Virus record (IMG/VR): IMGVR_UViG_3300034024_000020
Span: 1 to 64,000 of that record
Strand: one strand, 5' to 3'
Length of the DNA stretch: 64,000 nucleotides
Origin: a virus
The notes under the pieces are model-generated. The model did no database searches and was not told the origin of the DNA. It was given only the letters and a program-made list of their open reading frames with translations. Each line of letters opens with the position of its first letter. The stretch's first letter is position 1. The position numbers and the translations under genes were made by a program. Shown here piece by piece: positions 44,651 through 51,738 of this stretch.

Positions 44651-44764
44651 ATGTATTACGATGAATATCCAGAAACAGAAGGTTGTTTGGGTTATGTAGC
44701 AGGCGCACTTATTGCTGCTGCCGTTATAGGTATCGTAGCACTTATCTTTATATCAATTTCTTGA
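44651..44764 (+). CDS. Very small membrane protein (37 aa)
   Basis: MYYDEYPETEGCLGYVAGAL then IAAAVIGIVALIFI; one membrane segment. Confidence 0.55.
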   Translation: MYYDEYPETEGCLGYVAGALIAAAVIGIVALIFISIS

Positions 44765-44838
44765 TGCCGATTCTCCTAGTGGTAAGGATGCCGCCTGATT
44801 AGCGGTCTACGGGAGTTCGATTCTCCCATCGGCTACCA
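44765..44838 (+). tRNA. tRNA-Ile(GAT)
   Basis: Acceptor TGCCGAT/ATCGGCT (first pair T-T), loop CTGATTA, T-arm GGGAG-TTCGATT-CTCCC, CCA encoded. Confidence 0.88.
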
Positions 44839-44840
44839 TT

Positions 44841-44907
44841 TCGACTGAAGACCTAAGGCAGGTCGCCACTGATCCGGAGATAGCTGGTTCGATTCCAGTC
44901 AGTCAAA
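44841..44907 (+). tRNA. tRNA-like element
   Basis: TCGACTG/CAGTCAA, D-arm GACC-TAAGGCA-GGTC and T-arm GCTGG-TTCGATT-CCAGT are fair, but no standard anticodon stem and no CCA. Confidence 0.4.
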
Positions 44908-44964
44908 CGCAAACCCTACCCAAAGGGTAGCCGACAGGGTTGGAAGGATCGGCTCTAGTTTGCG
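44908..44964 (+). other. Three-way-junction RNA element
   Basis: CGCAAAC/GTTTGCG (44908-44914 with 44958-44964) encloses CTACCC-AAA-GGGTAG and GCCGA...TCGGC. Confidence 0.55.
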
Positions 44965-44973
44965 ATATTTTAT

Positions 44974-45047
44974 GCTCCTATAGCTCAATGGTAGAGCCCG
45001 CGGCCGATAACCGCTTGACGGAGGTTCGATTCCTTCTAGGAGTACCA
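44974..45047 (+). tRNA. tRNA-Ile(GAT), C33 variant
   Basis: Acceptor GCTCCTA/TAGGAGT, GCGG-CCGATAA-CCGC with C at position 33, T-loop TTCGATT, CCA encoded. Confidence 0.88.
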
Positions 45048-45048
45048 T

Positions 45049-45136
45049 GCCCTGCTGGCGGAACCCGGTAGACGCAGCGGTTTCAAACACCGTACCCCAA
45101 TTTGGGGCTGTGGGTTCGACTCCCACGCAGGGTACC
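45049..45136 (+). tRNA. tRNA-Leu(CAA)
   Basis: Acceptor GCCCTGC/GCAGGGT, anticodon GCGGT-TTCAAAC-ACCGT, long variable arm, CCA encoded. Confidence 0.94.
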
Positions 45137-45153
45137 ATAGCTTAAAATAGTTC

Positions 45154-45182
45154 TTGACTTTGAGTTCAAACTTTCATATAAT
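45154..45182 (+). promoter_or_regulatory. Phage promoter
   Basis: ATAGTTC, TTGACT (45154-45159), 17 bp, TATAAT (45177-45182), GGG. A leader of about 100 bases with a 14-codon frame (ATG at 45193) precedes 45291. Confidence 0.93.
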
Positions 45183-45290
45183 GGGTCATAAGATGAAAAA
45201 CGGCACAATGCAAATTGCGGCAGAAGCGTTCGGATGAATTGATTCGAACTTTGAGAATTGCATTTGCTAAACTAGCAGGAATTAAATTGA

Positions 45291-45515
45291 ATGACAAGTA
45301 GAGACTTTGCATATTGGCTACAGGGCTTATTCGAGTTGGCCGAGGTTAGGACACTGGATGCAAGGCAAACGGAGTTGATTAAACGGCATCTCCATATGGT
45401 ATTCATCCATGAAATTGATCCTAGCTTTCCAGACGAAGAGCAAGGCCCTTTAACCGCCGCGCATAACGGGGTTCGTCCCGGCGGCCTAATTGCGAAGTGC
45501 TTATATGACTTATAA
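45291..45515 (+). CDS. Tandem paralog A (74 aa)
   Basis: MTSRDFAYWLQGLFELAEVR, then LDARQTELIKRHLHMVF. Aligns with the next gene over about 40 residues. Confidence 0.65.
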   Translation: MTSRDFAYWLQGLFELAEVRTLDARQTELIKRHLHMVFIHEIDPSFPDEEQGPLTAAHNGVRPGGLIAKCLYDL

Positions 45516-45690
45516 AGATTTTGCAGCTTGGCTCGAAGGAGTCATTGATAGTAATCCGGAAGGATTAGACGCAGATAAGTTAAAGATTATTTCTGGAAAG
45601 ATTAAGACTTTGACTTTTCCAGGTGAACCAAAAAAGCAGCCGGGTGACGGTGCTTGGGTAAATCCTTATCCAAACGCAGTACGCTGCTAA
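45505..45690 (+). CDS. Tandem paralog B (61 aa)
   Basis: MTYKDFAAWLEGVIDSNPEG, then LDADKLKIISGKIKTLTF: same order of blocks as the 45291 protein. Overlaps it by 11 bases. Confidence 0.65.
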   Translation: MTYKDFAAWLEGVIDSNPEGLDADKLKIISGKIKTLTFPGEPKKQPGDGAWVNPYPNAVRC

Positions 45691-45698
45691 GAGCATAT

Positions 45699-45773
45699 AT
45701 GGGTCAGGTCGATCGGGGATGACAGCAGCCTCCAAAACTGCCGAGCAGGGTTCGAGTCCCTGGACCCATGCCA
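45699..45773 (+). tRNA. tRNA-Trp(CCA)
   Basis: Acceptor ATGGGTC/GACCCAT, GCAG-CCTCCAAAA-CTGC with CCA at 45732-45734, T-arm CAGGG-TTCGAGT-CCCTG, CCA end encoded. Confidence 0.9.
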
Positions 45774-45785
45774 TTTAAGGAAAAA

Positions 45786-45857
45786 ATGGATCCAATTTCA
45801 ATTCTAGTCATCGTTCTAATTATTCTAGCGATTGTTTACTTCGCTAAGCGAGTTTGA
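45786..45857 (+). CDS. Very small membrane peptide (23 aa)
   Basis: MDPISILVIVLIILAIVYFA, then KRV. Stop adjoins the next tRNA. Confidence 0.5.
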   Translation: MDPISILVIVLIILAIVYFAKRV

Positions 45858-45934
45858 TGCGGGGACAAGCCTTGGTAGGCTAGACTGTCTCATAAGCAGT
45901 TTCATTGTGAGTTCGATTCTCACCTCCGCCACCA
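45858..45934 (+). tRNA. tRNA-Met(CAT), initiator-like acceptor
   Basis: TGCGGGG/CTCCGCC leaves the first pair T-C unpaired, as in initiator tRNAs (E. coli CGCGGGG, also unpaired at 1-72). Anticodon ACTGT-CTCATAA-GCAGT lacks the three G-C pairs of a classic initiator. CCA encoded. Confidence 0.85.
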
Positions 45935-45951
45935 TTTCAAAAGGACTATCT

Positions 45952-46443
45952 ATGTTGGATCAAGCAATAAAAGCTATCAAGGCTTCCAGCCAAAGTAGCA
46001 GCGTCTACATTGGATGCGACTCTGTACGATTCAAGAAGAATGTCAACGGTCGTCAGCAAAGCTTTGCTCGATATGCAACCGTAGTCGTTCTTCACATGGA
46101 TAGCCTTCACGGTTGTCAGCTCTTCTACAAGGAAGATGTTCTGCCTGATTATGGTAAAAAGACTGAAAGTCTCTTTAACCGGCTCATGCAAGAGGCTACC
46201 TTCGCTATTGAAGTAGCTGGCGAAATCATTCCACATCTAGATGACCGACATCTAGAAATCCACCTTGACATTAACCCAAGTGAGGCTCACGCTTCCAATC
46301 AGGCGGCTAAAGCCGCAATCGGTTATGTTTTAGGTACAACTGAAATTAGACCTAAGATCAAGCCTGAAGCGTTTGCTGCGATGTTTGCAGCGGATCGGGT
46401 TTGTAACGGTAAGCTTAAGAACCAAGTCTTCAATCGAGGCTGA
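45952..46443 (+). CDS. RNase H-like fold protein (163 aa)
   Basis: VYIGCDSVRFKK near 18-29, a strand pair (FARYATVVVLH) and HLEIHLDINPS near 99-109 supply acidic residues at RNase H-like positions; outline as in the RNase H-like DUF458 family. It could cut RNA or be structural. Confidence 0.6.
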   Translation: MLDQAIKAIKASSQSSSVYIGCDSVRFKKNVNGRQQSFARYATVVVLHMDSLHGCQLFYKEDVLPDYGKKTESLFNRLMQEATFAIEVAGEIIPHLDDRHLEIHLDINPSEAHASNQAAKAAIGYVLGTTEIRPKIKPEAFAAMFAADRVCNGKLKNQVFNRG

Positions 46444-46482
46444 GACCCACTAGCCGCCTGGGTTACTTGATTGGATAGGTAT

Positions 46483-46519
46483 GCCGGGTGCTAAAGGCGG
46501 ATTGCCCGGCATTACCAGT
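46483..46519 (+). other. CCA-ending minihelix
   Basis: ATGCCGGG, 16-base loop, CCCGGCAT, T, ACCA. An acceptor-like stem directly followed by CCA, with no other arm. Confidence 0.4.
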
Positions 46520-46530
46520 TAGGAAATAAT

Positions 46531-46635
46531 ATGCTACGAATTATTGGTTACATTATCAGTGGTGAATGGATGACTAAGTTCAATAAACCAGGAGATGTGT
46601 ATCTTAGATCAGACGGAACATGGTCTGATAGATAA
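46531..46635 (+). CDS. Very small protein (34 aa)
   Basis: MLRIIGYIISGEWMTKFNKP; AGGAAATAAT before ATG. Confidence 0.5.
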   Translation: MLRIIGYIISGEWMTKFNKPGDVYLRSDGTWSDR

Positions 46636-46642
46636 GCTTTTT

Positions 46643-46714
46643 GCCCCGGCTCACTGGAAGAGGCCCGACGCTACGAACGTTGGTGGGAAGGTTCGAGTCC
46701 TTTTCGGGGTACCA
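46643..46714 (+). tRNA. tRNA-Arg(ACG)
   Basis: Acceptor GCCCCGG/TCGGGGT, anticodon CGACG-CTACGAA-CGTTG, CCA encoded. Confidence 0.9.
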
Positions 46715-46721
46715 TAATCAC

Positions 46722-46803
46722 ACCCTTGTAGCCGGTTCAGGTTTCGACCCTGTTATCCGTAATGGAGCTGCAAATGTAGGTTCGACTCCTATCAAGGGTG
46801 CCA
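46722..46803 (+). tRNA. tRNA, probably Arg(TCG), D-arm missing
   Basis: Acceptor ACCCTTG/CAAGGGT, CAGG-TTTCGAC-CCTG, a long variable region, T-arm GTAGG-TTCGACT-CCTAT, CCA encoded. Only about 9 bases sit where the D-arm should be. Confidence 0.6.
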
Positions 46804-46814
46804 TAAAATAGTTC

Positions 46815-46843
46815 TTGACATTGTACTGAATTTTTCATATAAT
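46815..46843 (+). promoter_or_regulatory. Phage promoter of the 0.9-kb RNA
   Basis: ATAGTTC, TTGACA (46815-46820), 17 bp, TATAAT (46838-46843), GGG. Confidence 0.93.
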
Positions 46844-46849
46844 GGGATA

Positions 46850-47768
46850 TCAAAACGACGGAAATAACAAGTTTGGCCGTATGGGGTCATTAGGGTAAGG
46901 GTGGCGACACCCCCAAAGCAGGGAAGCTTACATACCTGCGCTCGCAAGAGTCCATCTATACAAGCCTACATCACGCCCGAAAGGGTGTCTTCGTGAAGAG
47001 CGGAGATAGTCGTGAAGTGAGGTTGAGGAAAGAATTCTGGTCGATGTCCCGCAAGGAAGGCAGGCTGGAGAAGAACGGGGTAGTAGCCGTCTCTCAGCAC
47101 ACTAAACTCGCGAACGATGATGGTAAATGGTAGTGCCATTGTTCGATGCTTAGCGGCAAAGGGCTTCGGTGCAATTCAAACGGTTGGTGGGAGTCACACC
47201 CACGTAGATCGTGAAGAATGATTGAGTAGGTTTAGCAGACCAAAAGATAGCATAGGCGTGTTGTATTTCGTAGATTAATAGTCTGCGAAGCGACAGAGGT
47301 AGCACGTCTTGGTAAGTTAATGCAATTTGTTCAATGGTAGAACATTAGTCTATGAAACTGAGAGTGTTGGTTCGATTCCAACATTGCAAGCTATAAAAAC
47401 GCAAAGACTACCTCGGTATACAGCGAAAGTCATCTAATGCCGGACTAAAGAATTCGGCCTAGGAAAGCTCGCAAGGCAGACCTAGTTCATGGTAGATCGC
47501 TCATAAATCTCTTAGCGGAGGTTGAACGGCTCGCAAGGTCGGTGGGAAGGAAATCGTGGAGTAGTTGTATATGTCACCGCAAAAGCTAGCGGTATATCAA
47601 ATGAGCGATGATGTTCATTAGTGGCAACCCTGCCTCTGGAAACCTGATTAAGCACCTCGCAAAAGGTCCGCGTACGGTCAGAAGATTGAACAATTAATAG
47701 GTGTATTCTCAGCCTATGTTTTAACGAGTTTTTATGTCGCCCAGGTTCGGAAGAAAGCAAGCGGCATC
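46850..47768 (+). ncRNA. Large structured RNA (about 0.9 kb) with embedded tRNA
   Basis: Own promoter, no gene on either strand, many local hairpins (CACGCCC-GAAA-GGGTGT near 46972; GGTGGC-GA-CACCC near 46899) and repeated CTCGCAAG/CTCGCAAGA elements (46941, 47468, 47529, 47656). A tRNA is enclosed at 47320-47390. GOLLD RNAs are of this size and occur by phage tRNA genes; membership is a hypothesis. The 82-codon minus frame at 47512 is not credible. Confidence 0.75.
47320..47390 (+). tRNA. tRNA-like element inside the large RNA, anticodon ATG
   Basis: ATGCAAT/ATTGCAA acceptor (first pair mismatched), D-arm GTTC-AATGGTA-GAAC, anticodon TTAGT-CTATGAA-ACTGA, T-arm GTTGG-TTCGATT-CCAAC. ATG would read CAU (His); A34 is unusual there. 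No CCA. Confidence 0.7.
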
Positions 47769-47770
47769 AA

Positions 47771-47842
47771 GCCCCCATCGAAGGAGCGACGTTTGGCCTT
47801 CTAAGCCGAAATGTGTGGGTTCGAGTCCCTCTGGGGGTTCCA
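47771..47842 (+). tRNA. tRNA-Arg(TCT)
   Basis: Acceptor GCCCCCA/TGGGGGT, anticodon TTGGC-CTTCTAA-GCCGA, T-loop TTCGAGT, CCA encoded; short D-arm. Confidence 0.87.
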
Positions 47843-47857
47843 TTTAAGGAGATGTAA

Positions 47858-48064
47858 GTGAACCTAATTTCTTGGATAGTTTTAGGCGGTTATGTCTTTA
47901 TTGCAGCATGTGTTCTGGCAGCGCTTCGAGTGGGAGCAGCTAAGGAAGGCGTGAAGCTCAATTGGGTCTATTTGTTCATTGCAGCAATTTGGCCTTTGTG
48001 GATAGTATTTTACCTTTGGGTTCTAGTATATAGCTGGGCCAATAGAGATAGAACGGTAGCGTAG
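47858..48064 (+). CDS. Small membrane protein (68 aa)
   Basis: GTG start after AAGGAG. Two segments (4-26, 36-60). TAG lies in the next tRNA. Confidence 0.6.
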   Translation: MNLISWIVLGGYVFIAACVLAALRVGAAKEGVKLNWVYLFIAAIWPLWIVFYLWVLVYSWANRDRTVA

Positions 48065-48129
48065 CTTAAAGGCGAAGCCACCCGCTCATAACGGGCAGAG
48101 TGTGAGTTCGAGTCTCACCGCTACCACCA
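48055..48129 (+). tRNA. tRNA-Met or Ile2 (CAT), third CAT tRNA
   Basis: Acceptor GGTAGCG/CGCTACC, CCCG-CTCATAA-CGGG, T-arm GTGAG-TTCGAGT-CTCAC, CCA encoded. Confidence 0.92.
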
Positions 48130-48142
48130 TAGAAAGGCCACC

Positions 48143-48391
48143 ATGGGCGATTGGGCAGATAACGCTCTAGACAGGTTTTTAAGCGGACATTGGTCACCTT
48201 TTAATGGTGATACTAGAAAGCTTCGTCGAAGAGACCGGAAACGTCTCAAAGTAATTCAATGTCGCCATTGTGGTGCTAAACCACTGCGAATTGAAGAATT
48301 TGAGGAGAATGCTTGGCATTTAGCCGAGTACGACGAGAATAACGTTCTAACGCGGCATGTTTGTAAAATGAAGACCTTCAGAAATGTTTGA
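48143..48391 (+). CDS. Small zinc-knuckle-like protein (82 aa)
   Basis: Basic stretch RKLRRRDRKRLKVIQ then CRHCGAK near 40-46; later HVC. A zinc site with a basic patch suggests nucleic-acid binding. Confidence 0.6.
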   Translation: MGDWADNALDRFLSGHWSPFNGDTRKLRRRDRKRLKVIQCRHCGAKPLRIEEFEENAWHLAEYDENNVLTRHVCKMKTFRNV

Positions 48392-48500
48392 CTTTCAGAT
48401 TAGAGCTGATAGGTGGCAGCCACCAGCCTGGCCCCTTTGGGGGTCACTAATCGTATTAATTGTGTTTACGGTCCTACACATATTTGGTCTCGTAGGATAA
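48384..48500 (+). CDS. Very small membrane protein (38 aa)
   Basis: MFDFQIRADRWQPPAWPLWG then SLIVLIVFTVLHIF. Overlaps upstream by 8 bases. Confidence 0.55.
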   Translation: MFDFQIRADRWQPPAWPLWGSLIVLIVFTVLHIFGLVG

Positions 48501-48507
48501 GATTAAT

Positions 48508-48595
48508 GGAGGGGTAACCTGATAGGATCAGGGCTCGCCTGCTACGCGAAGCGGAGTGAAATACCTCTGGGTTTCGATTACCCACCCTTCCTCCA
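48508..48595 (+). tRNA. tRNA-Ser(GCT)
   Basis: Acceptor GGAGGGG/CCCTTCC, TCGC-CTGCTAC-GCGA, long variable arm, T-arm TGGGT-TTCGATT-ACCCA, CCA encoded. Confidence 0.85.
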
Positions 48596-48611
48596 TACTA
48601 GGAGATAGATT

Positions 48612-48725
48612 ATGTTTAAAACGTTTTTGGCATTTATTGCTGGCTTTGTTAAAGGCCGAAAGAGCAAGGAAACAAAGGTGGATGGGACGCGAACCAGCCC
48701 GAGATATACGGGTCCCCGTATCTAA
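48612..48725 (+). CDS. Very small basic protein (37 aa)
   Basis: MFKTFLAFIAGFVKGRKSKE: hydrophobic start then Lys/Arg-rich tail. Confidence 0.5.
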   Translation: MFKTFLAFIAGFVKGRKSKETKVDGTRTSPRYTGPRI

Positions 48726-48747
48726 TCCACGAGCATTAAGATTAATT

Positions 48748-48822
48748 GCGTAAGTAGCTCAGGGGAAGAGCTTCTCGTTGCCAACGAGACGGTCGTGGGT
48801 TCGAATCCCATCTTACGCTCCA
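48748..48822 (+). tRNA. tRNA-Gly(GCC)
   Basis: Acceptor GCGTAAG/CTTACGC, TCTCG-TTGCCAA-CGAGA, T-arm GTGGG-TTCGAAT-CCCAT, CCA encoded. Confidence 0.94.
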
Positions 48823-48952
48823 TTATTAGGTAGGGCACATCCCTTAAATCACCGATTTGAGTTCGGAAGCCTAAGGATGGGACAAATCTGGATTAGCGTT
48901 ATCACGGTGCACTTAGTGATTAAAACGGCAGATACCCCATCCATCAATAATT
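48823..48952 (+). other. Structured segment, possible decayed tRNA
   Basis: TTAGG/CCTAA closes a unit holding CTTAAATC-ACC-GATTTGAG; CATCCC/GGATG adjoin. No gene. Confidence 0.35.
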
Positions 48953-49035
48953 GCGGCTAGTTGCACATAGGGCGTGCGTTAGGTTTCCACCCTAATTCCA
49001 TCGAGAGCGGAGTTCGATTCTCCCTAGCCGCTCCA
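48953..49035 (+). tRNA. tRNA-Gly(TCC)
   Basis: Acceptor GCGGCTA/TAGCCGC, TTAGG-TTTCCAC-CCTAA, CCA encoded. Last tRNA of the array. Confidence 0.9.
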
Positions 49036-49191
49036 TTTTTGTCTCCGGTAACCATTCCGGTATGCAAGCCAATGCGGCTTCACCTCCGCATAAAATCGTA
49101 CAGTTGTCGAAGGTACAAGCCTAACCACAAAACGGTGGTCCTCATCGGGATAACGGCGCTCATAAAGGTACAACATACAGCTTCGGCTGCT
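49036..49191 (+). other. Non-coding tail of the tRNA transcript
   Basis: No gene. Short stems (CCGGTAACCATTCCGG, AGCTTCGGCT) are visible before the terminator. Confidence 0.4.
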
Positions 49192-49221
49192 AGCCCTCCA
49201 AGGAGACTTGGAGGGCTTTTT
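49192..49221 (+). terminator. Strong terminator ending the tRNA array
   Basis: AGCCCTCCAAG, loop GAGA, CTTGGAGGGCT, then TTTTC. Eleven perfect pairs. Confidence 0.95.
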
Positions 49222-49283
49222 CTTTGCTGCGCCGATCCACCAAAAATACAGTTTCGTGTTACGTGTGGCGCTGAATATAGTTC

Positions 49284-49312
49284 TTGACATGTGACTTAGA
49301 AAGCCGTATAAT
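49284..49312 (+). promoter_or_regulatory. Phage promoter
   Basis: ATATAGTTC, TTGACA (49284-49289), 17 bp, TATAAT (49307-49312). Starts 49337-53489. Confidence 0.92.
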
Positions 49313-49336
49313 GAGACTCAAGACGGGAGATTTCAC

Positions 49337-49654
49337 ATGTCAAAGCCAATTACACCAGCAGAAGTTGCAGAATATCAAGCTAAGATATTTCCCGCAGAAG
49401 TTTTTGATGCTTTTAATGAACTAATTGCAAAAGACTTTGTAAATGGTAGTTCTACGGTAAAGCAACCTGCAGTAAAAGCTCTAATCATAGAAAAGATTGC
49501 GGCTAATACCCCTGCAGGAGAAACTCCTAGGCCTTTTGAATATAAATGGCTTAATATCGAGGAAGTCTATCGCAAGGCTGGATGGAAGGTAGAATACGAT
49601 AAGCCAGGGTACAACGAAACCTATGATGCTTATTTTGTTTTTAGGAAGAAATAA
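49337..49654 (+). CDS. Unknown protein (105 aa)
   Basis: MSKPITPAEVAEYQAKIFPA; alpha/beta with EYKWLNIEEVYRKAGWKVEY near 68-87, an outline shared by phage proteins of unknown role. Confidence 0.65.
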   Translation: MSKPITPAEVAEYQAKIFPAEVFDAFNELIAKDFVNGSSTVKQPAVKALIIEKIAANTPAGETPRPFEYKWLNIEEVYRKAGWKVEYDKPGYNETYDAYFVFRKK

Positions 49655-50217
49655 TGCCCGAGAGATTTTTCGCCTCTGACCATCACTTTGGTCACGCTAA
49701 CATTCTAAACTTTACACGTGCCGACGAAGTAACGCCGGTACGTAGCTTTGCGTCTGTTGAGGAAATGGACGAGCACATGATCGAGCGTCATAATAGCGTC
49801 GTCGGTCCGAATGATCGCGTCTATTTTCTGGGCGATCTAGCAATCCCGAGACGTGGTCTTCAGCAAGTTAAGCGGCTGAATGGCAAAAAGCGCCTCATCA
49901 TGGGTAATCATGACGTCTTTAAGAACAAAGACTATTATGATTGCGGCATTGAGATACTAGGTGCGTTCAGAAAGTTTGACGACTTCGTCGTCACGCACAT
50001 TCCTGTACACTCCGATAGCATTTCTAAACGTTGGTTTAGGAACGTACACGGACACACCCACACTAACAATGTGCGGCTTCCTCGCGGAGTCGACGCTAGG
50101 ACGGGTGAAATTCTGTACAGCGATAAGGCTGATCCTCGCTATGTCTGCGTTTGCGTGGAGCAGCTAGATGACTACACTCCTATTCACATTGATGATCTAA
50201 GAAAGAGGTTTAAATGA
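49654..50217 (+). CDS. Metallophosphoesterase (187 aa)
   Basis: ASDHHFGHANI near 7-17, YFLGDLAIPR near 57-66, MGNHDVF near 83-89, THIPVH near 113-118 and VHGHTHT near 130-136 are the five calcineurin-like metal motifs. Family members act on phosphomono- and diesters, including cyclic nucleotides. The small phage type has no assigned substrate. Translationally coupled to both neighbours. Confidence 0.88.
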   Translation: MPERFFASDHHFGHANILNFTRADEVTPVRSFASVEEMDEHMIERHNSVVGPNDRVYFLGDLAIPRRGLQQVKRLNGKKRLIMGNHDVFKNKDYYDCGIEILGAFRKFDDFVVTHIPVHSDSISKRWFRNVHGHTHTNNVRLPRGVDARTGEILYSDKADPRYVCVCVEQLDDYTPIHIDDLRKRFK

Positions 50218-50552
50218 ATCAGCAAGAAGCAACTGCAACTATCGCCAATCTTCTAACTAGTGCTCGTACTTCTATCGAAACAGCACTAAGCATGGGACGG
50301 GAACATAATGTTCCGGTAGATCTTAATATAGTAGGTCTAGGCGGAGATGATATGTGGTACGTTTCTGAACAAGATTGGCTAGAGGGGCGACTTGAAGAGT
50401 TGAAGTATGATTATCCGGAAGAAACGGGTGAAGATTATGAAGCTGAAGTAAAGCGTATCAACGATGAACTTGCAGAAATTCGTTCTGCGGGTGGATTTGA
50501 CTCTTACGGATACAAACAAACGGGCTGGATGAGCTCCTCAACTAATTGTTAA
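50214..50552 (+). CDS. Unknown protein, paralog of 50566 (112 aa)
   Basis: Shares with the next gene a helix plus VPVDLNI block and the tail W-x-S-S-S-x-x-C. Confidence 0.6.
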   Translation: MNQQEATATIANLLTSARTSIETALSMGREHNVPVDLNIVGLGGDDMWYVSEQDWLEGRLEELKYDYPEETGEDYEAEVKRINDELAEIRSAGGFDSYGYKQTGWMSSSTNC

Positions 50553-50565
50553 GAAAGGAAATACA

Positions 50566-50805
50566 ATGAACAGTGATCTACAGCGAATCAAGACTCTCGA
50601 AGCCGAACTGGCTGCAATGCGAGTTCAGGGTAAGCAGAACGCTACCTCTCGCCTTGCCGAGCTTGTGAGGGAAATTAAGGAGAAGGTTGCAGAAGCTACA
50701 GAGCTTGCTAAGACTTTCGAGCTTCCTTTCTCTATGAACATGGAAAGCTATATGCCGGAAGATGCTGATTACGATTATTGGCAGTCTTCTTCTATGTATT
50801 GCTAA
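50566..50805 (+). CDS. Unknown protein, paralog of 50214 (79 aa)
   Basis: N-terminal coiled coil, then LAKTFELPFSMNMESY and the tail YWQSSSMYC matching GWMSSSTNC upstream. Confidence 0.6.
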   Translation: MNSDLQRIKTLEAELAAMRVQGKQNATSRLAELVREIKEKVAEATELAKTFELPFSMNMESYMPEDADYDYWQSSSMYC

Positions 50806-50817
50806 AAGGAATTAACT

Positions 50818-51738
50818 GTGCCGTATCTTGTTATTGGTAGTCATGCGCTTAATCGCATTCGTACAACTCGGGGACATGCTTGTCAGCAGCCGCGAGACAT
50901 GGACATTATTGCCGATTTCGATGCGGCACAGTCAGTTCTAAATGGGGCGGGTTGTCACATCCAGTATCCCATTAACGGTGGCAAAACTCTCTTTGGTAAG
51001 AACCCCAAGGGCGACATTTACGAGATTGAAATTGCCTGGCCGGGCTCAACTGGTGAAGAGCTTCTTAACTATTGGTTTACCAATAAAGAGACTGCATTTT
51101 ACCCTTCTCTTTATGCTTCTCTGAACGTGCTCTACGCTCTGAAAATGTCTCACCGCTATCTGCGCAATTCTCCTCATTTCCTCAAGACCATGAGGGATAT
51201 TAAGGAAATGCGCGCAATGGGCGCGACCATCCCAGATAACCTTCATTCTTGGTTCAAGCGTAGGGAAAAGGAAACGTATGACTATTCCCACCCGAATCTT
51301 AGCGTTAATTCTGGGGCTTTCTTCAGTGGCGACGGGGTACATTATGTCTATGATCATGACAGCCTCCATGAGGCTGTAGCGGTCTACGGATCGCCTGTTT
51401 ATAAGCTTTATCTTCGTGATGGAGCAGAAGTTCAGGTTGATAAAAATAAATGGCTTATGCTTAACGATATTGTTAAGCAGACTGCGGTTTATGAGGAAGC
51501 ATGTGTTCTTGCGCTAGAGCGGAGCATCATTCCTTATCCCGGTAAGTTGACTGAAGATCGAGCGTTTGAAGTTGCTTTAATCAAGGTTGCTTCTAGTATT
51601 ACTAGCGGCTGGTTCCGCCAATATGCTTGGGAGAATTTCGACGAAGTAATGAAACTTCACAAGCAGCTTCCTTCTTATGTAGATAGATTTACTAAAGCGC
51701 TTGAGAACGGTCAAGTTAAACATTTTGGAGAAAAATAA
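50818..51738 (+). CDS. Nucleotidyltransferase-like phage protein (306 aa)
   Basis: GTG start. VIGSHALNRIRTTRGHACQQ then PRDMDIIADF near 25-34 gives a GS...DxD outline as in nucleotidyltransferases; a His-rich segment (MSHRYLRNSPHFLK) follows. A similar large phage family of unknown role exists. Enzyme activity not proven. Confidence 0.65.
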   Translation: MPYLVIGSHALNRIRTTRGHACQQPRDMDIIADFDAAQSVLNGAGCHIQYPINGGKTLFGKNPKGDIYEIEIAWPGSTGEELLNYWFTNKETAFYPSLYASLNVLYALKMSHRYLRNSPHFLKTMRDIKEMRAMGATIPDNLHSWFKRREKETYDYSHPNLSVNSGAFFSGDGVHYVYDHDSLHEAVAVYGSPVYKLYLRDGAEVQVDKNKWLMLNDIVKQTAVYEEACVLALERSIIPYPGKLTEDRAFEVALIKVASSITSGWFRQYAWENFDEVMKLHKQLPSYVDRFTKALENGQVKHFGEK

